A stretch of 64,000 bases of DNA. It comes from Pseudomonadota bacterium. GTDB taxonomy: Bacteria > Pseudomonadota > Gammaproteobacteria > Burkholderiales > Ferrovaceae. The stretch spans positions 1 through 64,000 of the forward strand of contig JAJZEH010000041.1 of the NCBI GenBank assembly GCA_021805725.1. The letters run 5' to 3'. The translations under genes were made by a program, and so were the position numbers. This document shows positions 29,298 to 37,607 of this stretch, one piece after another. Numbering within the stretch: position 1 is the stretch's first letter; every line of letters begins with the position of its first letter. The notes beneath the pieces are model-generated. The model saw only the letters and a list, made by a program, of their open reading frames with translations, had not been told where the DNA came from and did no database searches.

Positions 29298-29830
29298 TTT
29301 TGCAACTCCGCAATCAACGGCAAAATGGTCTGTTGCAGGGCCTCGGGCGTCACCGGGCCGATCTGCTTGTAGCGAATCACGCCAGCCTTGTCGATGACGT
29401 AGGTTTCTGGAACGCCATAAACACCGTAATCGATCCCCACCCGGCCATCGGCATCCACGGCCGTGAGCGTATAGGGATCACCGTAATCGTTCAGCCATTT
29501 CAGGGCATCAGCAGGTTGATCCTTGTAGTCCAGCCCCACCAGCGGCACCCGATGCGTGCGTGAAAACCTGAGCAGCACCGGATGTTCCTCACGGCAGGAA
29601 ACGCACCATGACGCCCACACGTTGAGCATCCACACCTGCCCCTTGAAGGCTGCGGGGGTAAAGTTCTTGTCACTGCCCTGCAATTGGGGTAACTGGAAAT
29701 TGGGTGCGGGATGGTTGATCAGCGGCGAGGGTACCAGATGCGGGTCGCGATTGAGTCCCGCAGCCATAAACGCCACCAATCCGGCAAACGCCAGGAGCGG
29801 CACGAGAAACCATGGATTGAATCGCTTCAT
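29294..29830 (-). CDS. ccmG: Thiol:disulfide interchange protein CcmG/DsbE
   Basis: A membrane-anchored thioredoxin-like reductant for CcmH and apocytochromes. The 178-residue protein has an N-terminal anchor (FLVPLLAFAGLVAFMAAGL), then LNVWASWCVSCREEHPVL with the WCxxC site, followed by GLDYKDQPADALKWL and a cis-Pro in VYGVPETYVIDKAG. The ATG at 29830 is chosen because it overlaps the ccmF stop by 4 bases and starts right before the anchor; the longer frame lies within ccmF. Confidence 0.95.
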   Translation of the reverse strand: MKRFNPWFLVPLLAFAGLVAFMAAGLNRDPHLVPSPLINHPAPNFQLPQLQGSDKNFTPAAFKGQVWMLNVWASWCVSCREEHPVLLRFSRTHRVPLVGLDYKDQPADALKWLNDYGDPYTLTAVDADGRVGIDYGVYGVPETYVIDKAGVIRYKQIGPVTPEALQQTILPLIAELQK

Positions 29831-31755
29831 GCCGCGTCTCCGCGCTCCCTGGATGAACGCACGCGATAGCGCCGATCCGAAGCAGCCAGCAACCCTCCGA
29901 GCGCCATCAGTACGCACCCGCCCCAGATCCAGTTGACGAAGGGTTTGTAGTACACACGCACACTCCATGCGCCATTGTCGAGGGGCTCTCCCAGTGACAC
30001 GTATAAATCACGGTCCACGCTGGAGTGGATGGCGGCTTCCGTCATGGGCATAGGCGAGGAAAAATAGGTACGCTTTTCCGGCTCCAGCTTCCCTTGAATC
30101 TCGCCATTGCGACTGAAAGTCAGCGTGCCGCGCATCGCGTTATAGTTGGGACCTGGCACGGGCTCCACACCGATCAGGCGGAACGTCGTTCCCGCCAGGG
30201 TAATGGTCTCGCCCGGCCCCATGCGCACGTCCCGTTCCAGCTCATAGCCCTTGATGAGGGTCACGCCAATCACAAACACCGCCAGGCCCAGGTGGGCCGT
30301 CTGCATCCCCCAAAACCACAGGGGAATCGTCGGCACCTTACGCCAGGACCAGACCTGGCGCGCCACGCCAAGCGCTACCCAGGTGGCCACGGCAATACCC
30401 AAGGCCGATAGGGGGGAAAATGCGCCCATCAGGACGGGCACGAGAATGCCCACCAGCACTGCGATGACGAGGTCCACACGGACGGTTTTGAAGACCTGTT
30501 TCAATTCCGAGCGCTTCCAGTGCGCGATGCTGCCCACGGGCAGGAGCAACAGGAGCAAGATCATGATGGGTGCAAACACGGCATTGAAATACGGGGGGCC
30601 CACCGACAATTTCCCAAGATTCAACGCATCGATCACCATGGGGTAAATGGTTCCAAGCAACACCGAACCTGCGGCCACCACCAGCAGGACATTGTTGAGC
30701 AGCAAAAACGATTCACGCGAAACGAGTTTGAACTGCCCTCCTTCCTTGACCGCAGGGGCGCGCCAGGCAAACAGGGTAAGCGACCCGCCGATGACGAGCG
30801 CCAGAAACACCAGAACAAATATGCCGCGACGAGGATCGGAAGCAAAGGCATGGACTGAAGTGAGCACCCCGGAACGTACGATGAACGTGCCGAGCAAAGA
30901 AAGAGAAAACGCTGCAATCGCCAGCAATACGGTCCAGCGCTTGAAAGCGCCGCGTTTTTCGGTCACCACCAGAGAATGGATCAGGGCCGTGCCTACGAGC
31001 CAGGGCATGAAGGAGGCGTTTTCCACGGGATCCCAAAACCACCAGCCACCCCAGCCCAGTTCGTAATAGGCCCAGCGCGAGCCAAAACAGATGCCCAGCG
31101 TGAGGAATATCCAGGCTGCCAGCGTCCAGGGGCGGGACCAGCGCGCCCATGCTGCATCAAGCTTCCCTGAGATCAGCGCGGAAAGGGCGAAAGCGAAAGC
31201 CACGGAAAATCCCACATAGCCCATGTAGAGCATGGGCGGGTGGTAGACGAGGCCCGGATCCTGCAACAGCGGGTTGAGGTCCCGCCCTTCCTGTGCCGCA
31301 GGAAACAGGCGATCAAAGGGATTGGAAGTAAGCAGGATGAACAGGAGGAATCCCAGTGCAACCAGCGCCAGAACGCCCAGCACTCGTGCCACGATGGGGT
31401 CGGGCAGGCGTCGTGAAAACAGGGCGACTGCGGCCGTCCAGCCGGTCAACATGAGGCCCCATAGCAGGAGCGACCCTTCATGGCCACCCCATACCGCCGA
31501 AAACTGGTATTGCACGGGGAGCTTGGAGTTGGAATGTTCGCTGACGTACAGCACGGAGAAATCATTGTGCAAAAATGCCCAGGCCAGACAGGCAAAGGCA
31601 ACGGCAACCGACAGGAACAGCATCAGGGCCATGGGTCGAGCCAGACCAATCCAGACCGCCACCCCTTTCTGCGCCCCCACGAGGGAGAAGAATGCCAACG
31701 ACGCAGACAGAACCAAAGCAAGAATCAGTGAAAAGTGTCCAAGTTCGGGAATCAT
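29827..31755 (-). CDS. ccmF: Haem lyase CcmF
   Basis: CcmF is the large polytopic synthetase that attaches haem to apocytochrome c. The 642-residue protein has about 15 helices and the WWD domain GWGGWWFWDPVENASFMPWL, followed by the conserved ALIHSLVVTEKRG histidine loop. Other family blocks are PVQYQFSAVWGGHEGSLLLW and YHPPMLYMGYVG, with periplasmic histidines. It heads ccmFGHI on the minus strand, separate from ccmABCDE, an unusual division of the usual single operon. Confidence 0.97.
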   Translation of the reverse strand: MIPELGHFSLILALVLSASLAFFSLVGAQKGVAVWIGLARPMALMLFLSVAVAFACLAWAFLHNDFSVLYVSEHSNSKLPVQYQFSAVWGGHEGSLLLWGLMLTGWTAAVALFSRRLPDPIVARVLGVLALVALGFLLFILLTSNPFDRLFPAAQEGRDLNPLLQDPGLVYHPPMLYMGYVGFSVAFAFALSALISGKLDAAWARWSRPWTLAAWIFLTLGICFGSRWAYYELGWGGWWFWDPVENASFMPWLVGTALIHSLVVTEKRGAFKRWTVLLAIAAFSLSLLGTFIVRSGVLTSVHAFASDPRRGIFVLVFLALVIGGSLTLFAWRAPAVKEGGQFKLVSRESFLLLNNVLLVVAAGSVLLGTIYPMVIDALNLGKLSVGPPYFNAVFAPIMILLLLLLPVGSIAHWKRSELKQVFKTVRVDLVIAVLVGILVPVLMGAFSPLSALGIAVATWVALGVARQVWSWRKVPTIPLWFWGMQTAHLGLAVFVIGVTLIKGYELERDVRMGPGETITLAGTTFRLIGVEPVPGPNYNAMRGTLTFSRNGEIQGKLEPEKRTYFSSPMPMTEAAIHSSVDRDLYVSLGEPLDNGAWSVRVYYKPFVNWIWGGCVLMALGGLLAASDRRYRVRSSRERGDAA

Positions 31756-31813
31756 CCAGTGCCTTCAACGTCGCGATTTACAGGAAAGTCCGTAAGTGTA
31801 CATCAGCCGGGAA

Positions 31814-31819
31814 TATAAT
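31814..31819 (+). promoter_or_regulatory. -10 box for the universal stress protein gene
   Basis: A perfect TATAAT lies 45 bases before the ATG, and a strong AGGAGG ribosome binding site follows at about 31853. No recognisable -35 hexamer lies 16-18 bases upstream. The gap separates this gene from the divergent ccmF. Confidence 0.5.
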
Positions 31820-31863
31820 GGCCTTTTCAGGTCAAAGCCCCTTTTGAACCTCAGGAGGTTGTC

Positions 31864-32292
31864 ATGTTCAAGCATATCCTCATCCCCACCGATGGCTCCG
31901 AACTGTCTCGCAAAGCCGTAGCTGGCGGCCTTGAAATCGCCAAAGCCCTCGGAGCGCGGGTCACCGCCTATACCTGCGTGGTGGAATACCTTCCAATGAC
32001 AGAGTTTGCGGTGGAAACACCCCAAAGCGTCATGGATCAGATCGAAGCCGAAGCAGACCAGCACCTAAAGCAGTTTGCCCAGGATGCCAAAGCCGCAGGA
32101 GTGGCGTTCGACACAGCCAAGAGTACCGAATACTCCCCCTACACCGGCATCATCAATACGGCCCGCGAAAAGGGCTGCGACCTGATCATGATGGCCTCCC
32201 ACGGTCGTCGCGGTCTTGCCGGGTTGCTGTTGGGCAGCGAAACCCAGAAGGTGCTGACCCACTCTGAAATTCCGGTATTGGTGTACCGATAG
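31864..32292 (+). CDS. Universal stress protein (UspA family)
   Basis: A 142-residue single-domain Usp. It has the opening MFKHILIPTDGSELSRKAV and the ATP-binding signature LIMMASHGRRGLAGLLLGSETQKVL, which is G-x2-G-x9-G(S/T)-like, ending in IPVLVYR. It is therefore probably an ATP-binding, UspFG/MJ0577-like member with a role in stress survival. Monocistronic, with its own promoter, convergent to a glycine-rich exported protein whose stop lies 1 base away. Confidence 0.93.
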   Translation: MFKHILIPTDGSELSRKAVAGGLEIAKALGARVTAYTCVVEYLPMTEFAVETPQSVMDQIEAEADQHLKQFAQDAKAAGVAFDTAKSTEYSPYTGIINTAREKGCDLIMMASHGRRGLAGLLLGSETQKVLTHSEIPVLVYR

Positions 32293-32293
32293 G

Positions 32294-32878
32294 CTACTGC
32301 TGAATCTCTCCCGGGGGCATGGCCGGTACGGCGCGCCAGGGTTCCGGGCATTGCGGCACATAGGGGTAATATCCTCGGGCGGAAACGCAATAGAACCAGC
32401 TCTGGTTTTGCCGGGTCGTCCCGAGATAGGTGGTGTCCTGCGGTGAAACGGGGGGGCCGGGCTGCGTCACCACCACCGTGGCAGGGTATGGATTGTAGTA
32501 ACTGTAGCCTACCCCCCAGGGATAGGGGTTGTAGTATAGCGGGTCTGCCGCCAGCGCCCAGGCTGCAGCACCGACACCCAGACCCAGCCCAAGACCCCAG
32601 CCCCAATCGCCACGATACCAAGGCCCGCCGCCCCAATACCTGCCGCCGCCCCAGTACCTGCCGCCACCCCAGCCTCCACCACCCCATCGTCCGCCGCCAT
32701 AGCCTCCACCATAGCCACCGCGGTACCCTCCGCCACCGGCGAAATGGCCACCGCCTCCTCCCGCGTGCCCGCCTCCCCCGCCATGACCTCCGTCAGCAAC
32801 TGCGGAAAGAGCGCCACCCAGGCCAAAGGCAACGAGCAGCAACAGGGCGGTCTTGCGGTAGGGAATGGGTGCTCTCAT
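32294..32878 (-). CDS. Glycine-rich exported protein of unknown function
   Basis: About 194 residues. A signal peptide (KTALLLLVAFGLGGALSAVA) is followed by a stretch of about 75 residues made of Gly, Tyr, Trp and His repeats such as RYWGGG, then a hydrophobic Gly/Ala segment and a Tyr/Pro-rich C-terminus with YYNPYP twice and a C-terminal Cys pair. Such proteins are common in the envelope of environmental proteobacteria but have no known role. The start at 32878 places the signal peptide at the N-terminus. It follows the Spy-like gene by 32 bases on the same strand and may be co-expressed. The function is not known. Confidence 0.75.
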   Translation of the reverse strand: MRAPIPYRKTALLLLVAFGLGGALSAVADGGHGGGGGHAGGGGGHFAGGGGYRGGYGGGYGGGRWGGGGWGGGRYWGGGRYWGGGPWYRGDWGWGLGLGLGVGAAAWALAADPLYYNPYPWGVGYSYYNPYPATVVVTQPGPPVSPQDTTYLGTTRQNQSWFYCVSARGYYPYVPQCPEPWRAVPAMPPGEIQQ

Positions 32879-32910
32879 CGTGGCGGACTCCTGAGAAATG
32901 GGCTTGACAC

Positions 32911-33528
32911 TCAATAATTCGGGCAAGGTCCGCCGTGGCCCATGGGACCGCAGCCTTCGTGACCCATCATGCCATGCCCCCCCCAGCCTTCATGGCCCTC
33001 CCAGCCTTCCTGGTAGGACTGCTGCCAATAGAGGTCAAAAATTGTTTTCTGGTTGGTATCCAGCGCATCGTAGAAGGTCTTGGTGCTGGCCTGGGCCGCT
33101 TCGAGCAGTGCCACATGATCCTGCATCCGTTTGATTTCCATGCGCATATGCTCCAGGCCATGAGCCATGCGATCAGGCGTACTCATGTGGGCATGCGCGG
33201 GATCGCCCACGAAACCCTGTTTGATGTGCGCTTCGCGCCAATGATTGATTTTTTCAGACTGCGAGCGGGCATTGCCGAGGACCGCACCCGACCACACATC
33301 CCAGGCTTCTTTCTGCGACCCTGACAGGTTCAATTTGGTTTTGAGCTCGTCGAGCATGCGCTGGGTATGCTGCACCCAGTTGATGGAGGGGCGTGCCGCT
33401 CCCGTCCAGGCCTCTTGGGAAGGTCCCGGAGGGGGAGGTGGCGTATCTGCCGCCAAGAGGACGCCTGCCTGCAACAACAGGGTGCTGCCAGCGATTAAAA
33501 ACATCCATTTGACCGGGTTTGTACGCAT
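32911..33528 (-). CDS. Spy/CpxP-like LTxxQ-motif periplasmic protein
   Basis: A 205-residue exported protein. After the signal peptide (MFLIAGSTLLLQAGVLLAA) the mature chain is helical and has two LTxxQ-type motifs: LSGSQKEAW near residue 75 and LDTNQKTIF near residue 164. The C-terminal 30 residues are rich in Gly, His, Met and Cys (GMMGHEGCGPMGHGG), which suggests metal binding. Family members are periplasmic chaperones or sensors of envelope and metal stress. Start at 33528 (MRTNPVKW) is preferred. It is followed by the glycine-rich protein gene. Confidence 0.82.
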   Translation of the reverse strand: MRTNPVKWMFLIAGSTLLLQAGVLLAADTPPPPPGPSQEAWTGAARPSINWVQHTQRMLDELKTKLNLSGSQKEAWDVWSGAVLGNARSQSEKINHWREAHIKQGFVGDPAHAHMSTPDRMAHGLEHMRMEIKRMQDHVALLEAAQASTKTFYDALDTNQKTIFDLYWQQSYQEGWEGHEGWGGHGMMGHEGCGPMGHGGPCPNY

Positions 33529-33613
33529 CTTAAAACTCCTGTGTAACATGGGATTGAGTGTCGATTATTGCAGTAAAGACAACAAATGAATCGGGTTGGT
33601 TTCAAGGATCATG

Positions 33614-33633
33614 TGTAACAAAGTTATACAAAG
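33614..33633. promoter_or_regulatory. 10-base tandem repeat upstream of the Spy-like gene
   Basis: TGTAACAAAG is followed immediately by TTATACAAAG, a 10-base direct repeat of the form bound by OmpR/PhoB-family regulators, 86-105 bases before the Spy-like start. The motif GTGTAACA also recurs near 33540. The match to any particular regulator is not established. Confidence 0.3.
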
Positions 33634-33636
33634 ACG

Positions 33637-35277
33637 CTATTTAAGCGCATCGGTGGATTTGAGTTGTTGGCGCAACACAAACTTCTGGATCTTCCCGGTC
33701 GCCGTCTTTGGGATAGGGCCGAACACCACATCGCGCGGCACCTTGTAGCGCGCCAGTCGTGACCGACAATGCTCAAGGATTCCCTCGCTGGAGGGCGTTG
33801 CCCCTTCCTTCAGCTCCACGAAGGCACAGGGCACTTCACCCCATTTTTCATCCGGTTTGGCGATGATCGCCGCCACCAGCACATCAGGATGGCGGTAGAG
33901 CACATCCTCCACCTCCAGGGATGAAATGTTTTCTCCACCCGAGATGATGATGTCCTTGCTGCGATCCCTGATTTTCACATATCCGTCCGGTTCGACCACG
34001 GCAAGGTCGCCTGAATGAAACCAGCCGCCGGCAAAGGCTTCTTCGGTAGCCATGGCATTCTTCAAGTATCCCTTCATGACAATATTGCCGCGAAACATGA
34101 TTTCCCCCATGGTCTTGCCATCAGCCGGCACGGGCTTCATGGTTGCGGGATCGAGCACCGCCATGGCTTCCTCCATCAGGTTGGGCACCCCCTGCCGACC
34201 GTTAAGCTGCGCCCGTTCGGCAATCGACAACTGTTCCCAGGATTCATGCTTGACGCATACCGCGGCAGGTCCGTAGGTTTCGGTCAAACCATAAACATGG
34301 GTAATGCTGATGCCCAGCTTCTCCATGCCCTCAATGATGGCCGCAGGGGGGGCCGCGCCAGCAATCAGGGCGGACACCGGGTGTCCCAGACCTTGCGGAA
34401 TGAAATGCGCAGCGTTGATGAGCATGCCATGCACGATGGGGGCTCCACAAAAATGGGTGACCCGGTGTTTCTGGATCAGTGCAAAGATTGCCTGGGGATC
34501 CACCTTTCTGAGACAGACGTTGACGCCGCTCACGGCGGCCATGGTCCATGGAAAACACCATCCATTGCAATGGAACATGGGCAGGGTCCATAGATAAACC
34601 GCATGGTTGGGCATGCCCCAGCACAGGATGTTGGCCACCGCATTGAGGTAGGCCCCGCGATGGTGATAGACCACCCCCTTGGGGTTGCCGGTGGTGCCCG
34701 AGGTATAGTTGAGCGAGATGGCGTCCCATTCGTCCGGGGGCAGTTGCCAGGCGTAGTCGGGATCGCCTTCCAGCAGGAACGCTTCGTACTCGACGCTGCC
34801 CAACGCCGTTCCTGCAGGGGCGGCGGGGTCGTCCACGTCAATGATCAGGAGGTCCTGATCTGCAAGCAGTTCCTTGACACGGCTGATGACCGGCGAGAAT
34901 TCGCGATCAGTCAGCAGGACCCTGGATTCGCCGTGGCGCAACGTGAAGGCAATGGATTCGGCATCGAGCCGGGTATTGAGGGTATTGAGTACGGCCCCCA
35001 TCATGGGTACCCCAAAATGCGCCTCGAACATCGCCGGCACATTGGGCAACATGGCGGCCACCGTGTCGCCCCGGCGCACGCCGCGCCCCACCAGGGCGGA
35101 GGCCAGGCGTCTGCAGCGAGCGTAGGTTTCGAACCAGGTCAACACCCGTTCGCCGTGGATCACCGCGGGTTTATAGGGAAATACGGTTGCCGAGCGTTCC
35201 ATGAAAGTCAGCGGAGACAGGGGCACGTGGTTGGCCTGGTTCTGATCCAGGCCGGCAGCGTAAGGATGGCCGTGCAT
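33637..35277 (-). CDS. Acyl-CoA synthetase (AMP-dependent ligase)
   Basis: A 546-residue member of the ANL superfamily that activates a carboxylic acid to its CoA thioester. Motifs in order: A3 YTSGTTGNPKGVVYHH (about 185-200), A5 GLTETYGPA, A7/A8 HSGDLAVVEPDGYVKIRDR and DIIISGGENISS, and the A10 lysine in PKTATGKIQKFVL. The sequence resembles the medium-chain/methylmercaptopropionate-type acyl-CoA ligases rather than acetyl-CoA synthetase; the acid used is unknown. ATG at 35277 is the start near the family N-terminus; the longer open frame crosses the divergent promoter. Confidence 0.9.
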   Translation of the reverse strand: MHGHPYAAGLDQNQANHVPLSPLTFMERSATVFPYKPAVIHGERVLTWFETYARCRRLASALVGRGVRRGDTVAAMLPNVPAMFEAHFGVPMMGAVLNTLNTRLDAESIAFTLRHGESRVLLTDREFSPVISRVKELLADQDLLIIDVDDPAAPAGTALGSVEYEAFLLEGDPDYAWQLPPDEWDAISLNYTSGTTGNPKGVVYHHRGAYLNAVANILCWGMPNHAVYLWTLPMFHCNGWCFPWTMAAVSGVNVCLRKVDPQAIFALIQKHRVTHFCGAPIVHGMLINAAHFIPQGLGHPVSALIAGAAPPAAIIEGMEKLGISITHVYGLTETYGPAAVCVKHESWEQLSIAERAQLNGRQGVPNLMEEAMAVLDPATMKPVPADGKTMGEIMFRGNIVMKGYLKNAMATEEAFAGGWFHSGDLAVVEPDGYVKIRDRSKDIIISGGENISSLEVEDVLYRHPDVLVAAIIAKPDEKWGEVPCAFVELKEGATPSSEGILEHCRSRLARYKVPRDVVFGPIPKTATGKIQKFVLRQQLKSTDALK

Positions 35278-35344
35278 GGGGGTCCTCCCGGAATCTTGGT
35301 GGTTATTATGGCGATGCAGTGAAGATGATAGCCCAACCTCCTGG

Positions 35345-35372
35345 TTGACGCGCAGTCGAAGTTTTGTAGAAT
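35345..35372 (+). promoter_or_regulatory. Sigma-70 promoter for the sorbosone-dehydrogenase-like gene
   Basis: TTGACG (-35) and TAGAAT (-10) each match the consensus at 5 of 6 positions and are 16 bases apart. The start point would be near 35379, 23 bases before the ATG, with GAGGAG between as ribosome binding site. Confidence 0.7.
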
Positions 35373-35401
35373 GGCGCTCTACCCACCGTGAGGAGCCTTC
35401 C

Positions 35402-36580
35402 ATGCGACGCTGGTTGCCAATGCTGTTTTTTACACTCTGGTCAGCGCATGCGTTGGCTGATCCTCCACCCGCCCCACCGTACCCTCCGCAATCCAACACG
35501 CTCGCCCCCCACGGTGCCAAACAAGAGGCCACCCCGGCCGAAAAGATTCCCGTGTCGCTGCTCAAAGTCCCGGCAGGGTTCCGGGTGGAGCTATGGGCCA
35601 GCGGCATGCCCAACGGGCGATCCATGACCATCTCGCCCTCCGGCACCGTGTTCGTGGGCTCCCGCTTTTCTGGCAAGGTGTTTGCCGTGGTGGACCACGG
35701 CGATCATCGCGAGGTCAAGATCATCGCGAGCGACCTGCATCGCCCCAACGGCGTGGTCTTTCGCGACGGCACCCTGTATGTGGCCGAGGTATCGCGAATC
35801 CTGCGCTTTGACCGTATCGAGGAGCAGCTCGATCATCCGCCTGCGCCCGTCGTGATTTTCGACACCCTGCCCAAGGATGAGCCCCATGGCTGGAAGTTTC
35901 TGACCATCAGTCCCGATGGGCGCTATCTTTACTTTGGCATTGGCTCGCCGGGCAACATTCTTCTGCCACCCCCAACCCATGCCACCATCAACCGTCTGGA
36001 CCTCAAGACCAACACGCTTGAAGTGGTGGCCCATGGCGTACGCAATACGGTGGGGATGGCGTTTCATCCGGTCACCCACGAACTCTGGTTTACGCACCTT
36101 GCGCGGGACTGGCTGAGCGACGACCTGCCCAACGACACGCTCAATCGCCTGACCCAAAATGGCCAGGACTTTGGATTCCCATACTGTCATCAAGGCAACC
36201 TGCCCGACCCGCAATACGGTGTGGGGCATTCCTGCGCCGAGTACGCGCAGACCGTGCTCAATCTCGGGCCCCATGTGGCTTCCCTGGGCATGCGTTTTTA
36301 CACCGGAATGCAGTTCCCGACGGAATATCGCAACAACATCTTCATTGCCGATCACGGCTCATGGAACCGGTCGCAGAAAACCGGCTTTGACGTCACCCGC
36401 GTTGTCCTGGACGATCAGGGTCATGCCCTTAAGTTGGAGCCCTTCGTCACAGGGTGGCTACAAGGTGACAACACGTTCTGGGGACGACCCACTGACGTGG
36501 AAGTTTACAAAGATGGCTCGCTGCTGGTTTCTGACGACTGGAATGGCGCTATTTTCCGCGTCTCCACCACCCAACCCTGA
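35402..36580 (+). CDS. Exported PQQ-type sugar/sorbosone dehydrogenase family protein
   Basis: A 392-residue beta-propeller protein with a signal peptide (MRRWLPMLFFTLWSAHALA) and a Pro-rich linker. The core has VPAGFRVELWASGMPNGRSM, HGWKFLTISPDGRYLYFGIG, VRNTVGMAFHPVTHELWFT and IADHGSWNRS, typical of sorbosone/glucose dehydrogenase-like propellers that bind PQQ or haem. The true substrate is unknown, and no PQQ-synthesis genes are in the window. It is followed after 14 bases by a GlcG/HbpS-family gene with its own signal peptide, so both likely act together in the periplasm. Confidence 0.85.
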   Translation: MRRWLPMLFFTLWSAHALADPPPAPPYPPQSNTLAPHGAKQEATPAEKIPVSLLKVPAGFRVELWASGMPNGRSMTISPSGTVFVGSRFSGKVFAVVDHGDHREVKIIASDLHRPNGVVFRDGTLYVAEVSRILRFDRIEEQLDHPPAPVVIFDTLPKDEPHGWKFLTISPDGRYLYFGIGSPGNILLPPPTHATINRLDLKTNTLEVVAHGVRNTVGMAFHPVTHELWFTHLARDWLSDDLPNDTLNRLTQNGQDFGFPYCHQGNLPDPQYGVGHSCAEYAQTVLNLGPHVASLGMRFYTGMQFPTEYRNNIFIADHGSWNRSQKTGFDVTRVVLDDQGHALKLEPFVTGWLQGDNTFWGRPTDVEVYKDGSLLVSDDWNGAIFRVSTTQP

Positions 36581-36594
36581 ACGGAGGTATTTTC

Positions 36595-37116
36595 ATGATC
36601 AAGACTCGCCAGTTCTTTGCCGTGACCGCTCTTCTGCTGTCCCTGCCCCTGATGCCGGCACATGCAGCCAATCCGCTGGACAACGTCCCGGAAAACATGC
36701 CCTTTGACATTCCCTACGGCGCGCCGATTTCACTGGACCACGCACAGCAAGCCATAAATGCCGCAACTGCTGAAGCACGCGCCCATCACTGGAAGCTCAA
36801 CATTGCCGTGGTGGACTCGGGAGGCAACCTGGTGGCCTTCCAGCGCATGGATGGCGCACAACTGGCCTCCATCAGCATCGCCGAGCATAAGGCCCATGCC
36901 GCAGTGACGTTCCGTCGTGAAACCAAGGTGTTTGAAAATGCCGTTCAGCTCGGCGGCAATGCCTATGTCACCACCCTGGACGGGGTCATTGCCTCGCGCG
37001 GCGGGTTTCCCCTGGTACAGGATGGCAAGCTGATTGGCGCCATCGGCTGTTCGGGAGGGACAGGTTCGCAGGATGAAGTGGTTTGTGCCGCCGGCGTGGC
37101 GGGCCTCAAAAATTGA
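36595..37116 (+). CDS. GlcG/HbpS-family exported protein
   Basis: A 173-residue protein with a signal peptide (FFAVTALLLSLPLMPAHA) and the GlcG/HbpS domain: LNIAVVDSGGNLVAFQRMDGA, then AVTFRRETK, GGFPLVQDGKLIGAIGCSGG and QDEVVCAAGVAGL. HbpS-type members bind haem or cofactor outside the cell; GlcG is of uncertain role. It has a GGAGGT ribosome binding site and probably shares an mRNA with the dehydrogenase-like gene upstream. A second family member lies partly at the right end of the window. Confidence 0.88.
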   Translation: MIKTRQFFAVTALLLSLPLMPAHAANPLDNVPENMPFDIPYGAPISLDHAQQAINAATAEARAHHWKLNIAVVDSGGNLVAFQRMDGAQLASISIAEHKAHAAVTFRRETKVFENAVQLGGNAYVTTLDGVIASRGGFPLVQDGKLIGAIGCSGGTGSQDEVVCAAGVAGLKN

Positions 37117-37141
37117 GCGGGCGAAGAAAAAACTTGACGGA

Positions 37142-37591
37142 TCAGTGCGGGTGTTGCTTCCAGCGAATGGAGTAGGAAGCCACCAGCACTTCCGTCAGCA
37201 ATAACACCAGCGCCAGCACAAAAGAACCAATGCCGCCCACAAATGCGTTCAGCACAGCGTGGTTGAGCTGCAGTTTCCCCCCACCGGTTTCGGTCAGGAA
37301 CAACCCAAGTACCGTCAGGCCGATCATCACGCCGCAGATAACCACAAAGACCATGGAAACATTGATCAGGCGGCCACGCGTGGCCAATTGTCGCAACTCG
37401 GTTTCATAAGCAGCCTGCTGGGATACTGTGAAACGATCCACTTCCTGCAACTTGTCCTGTAGAAAACGCGAGCGGTCCACCACGCGCGACAGGCGTTGCG
37501 TCAACGCAGAAACCAGGTTGGCCACGGCGGTCAACAAAAATACAGGGGCCAGCGCAAGCTGGATGCCCTCGGTCAGCGAAACGGTATCCAT
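37142..37591 (-). CDS. DUF2721 family membrane protein
   Basis: A 149-residue protein with three predicted helices: LALAPVFLLTAVANLVSALTQRL near the start, VSMVFVVICGVMIGLTVLGLFL, and FVGGIGSFVLALVLLLTEVLVA. A basic/helical loop with RLSRVVDRSRFLQ lies between the first two. This is the DUF2721 pattern, whose function is unknown. It is the last gene of the TPR-dps-lrgA-lrgB cluster, 16 bases behind lrgB. Confidence 0.85.
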   Translation of the reverse strand: MDTVSLTEGIQLALAPVFLLTAVANLVSALTQRLSRVVDRSRFLQDKLQEVDRFTVSQQAAYETELRQLATRGRLINVSMVFVVICGVMIGLTVLGLFLTETGGGKLQLNHAVLNAFVGGIGSFVLALVLLLTEVLVASYSIRWKQHPH

Positions 37592-37607
37592 GATCCTGGC
37601 GTGAAAT

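Noticed and set aside
32590..32780. Short tandem repeats rich in GCC/CCC that could suggest a repeat array
   Set aside because: They are codons of the Gly/Tyr/Trp-rich segment of the exported protein on the minus strand; spacing is codon-based and there are no unique spacers as in a CRISPR array.
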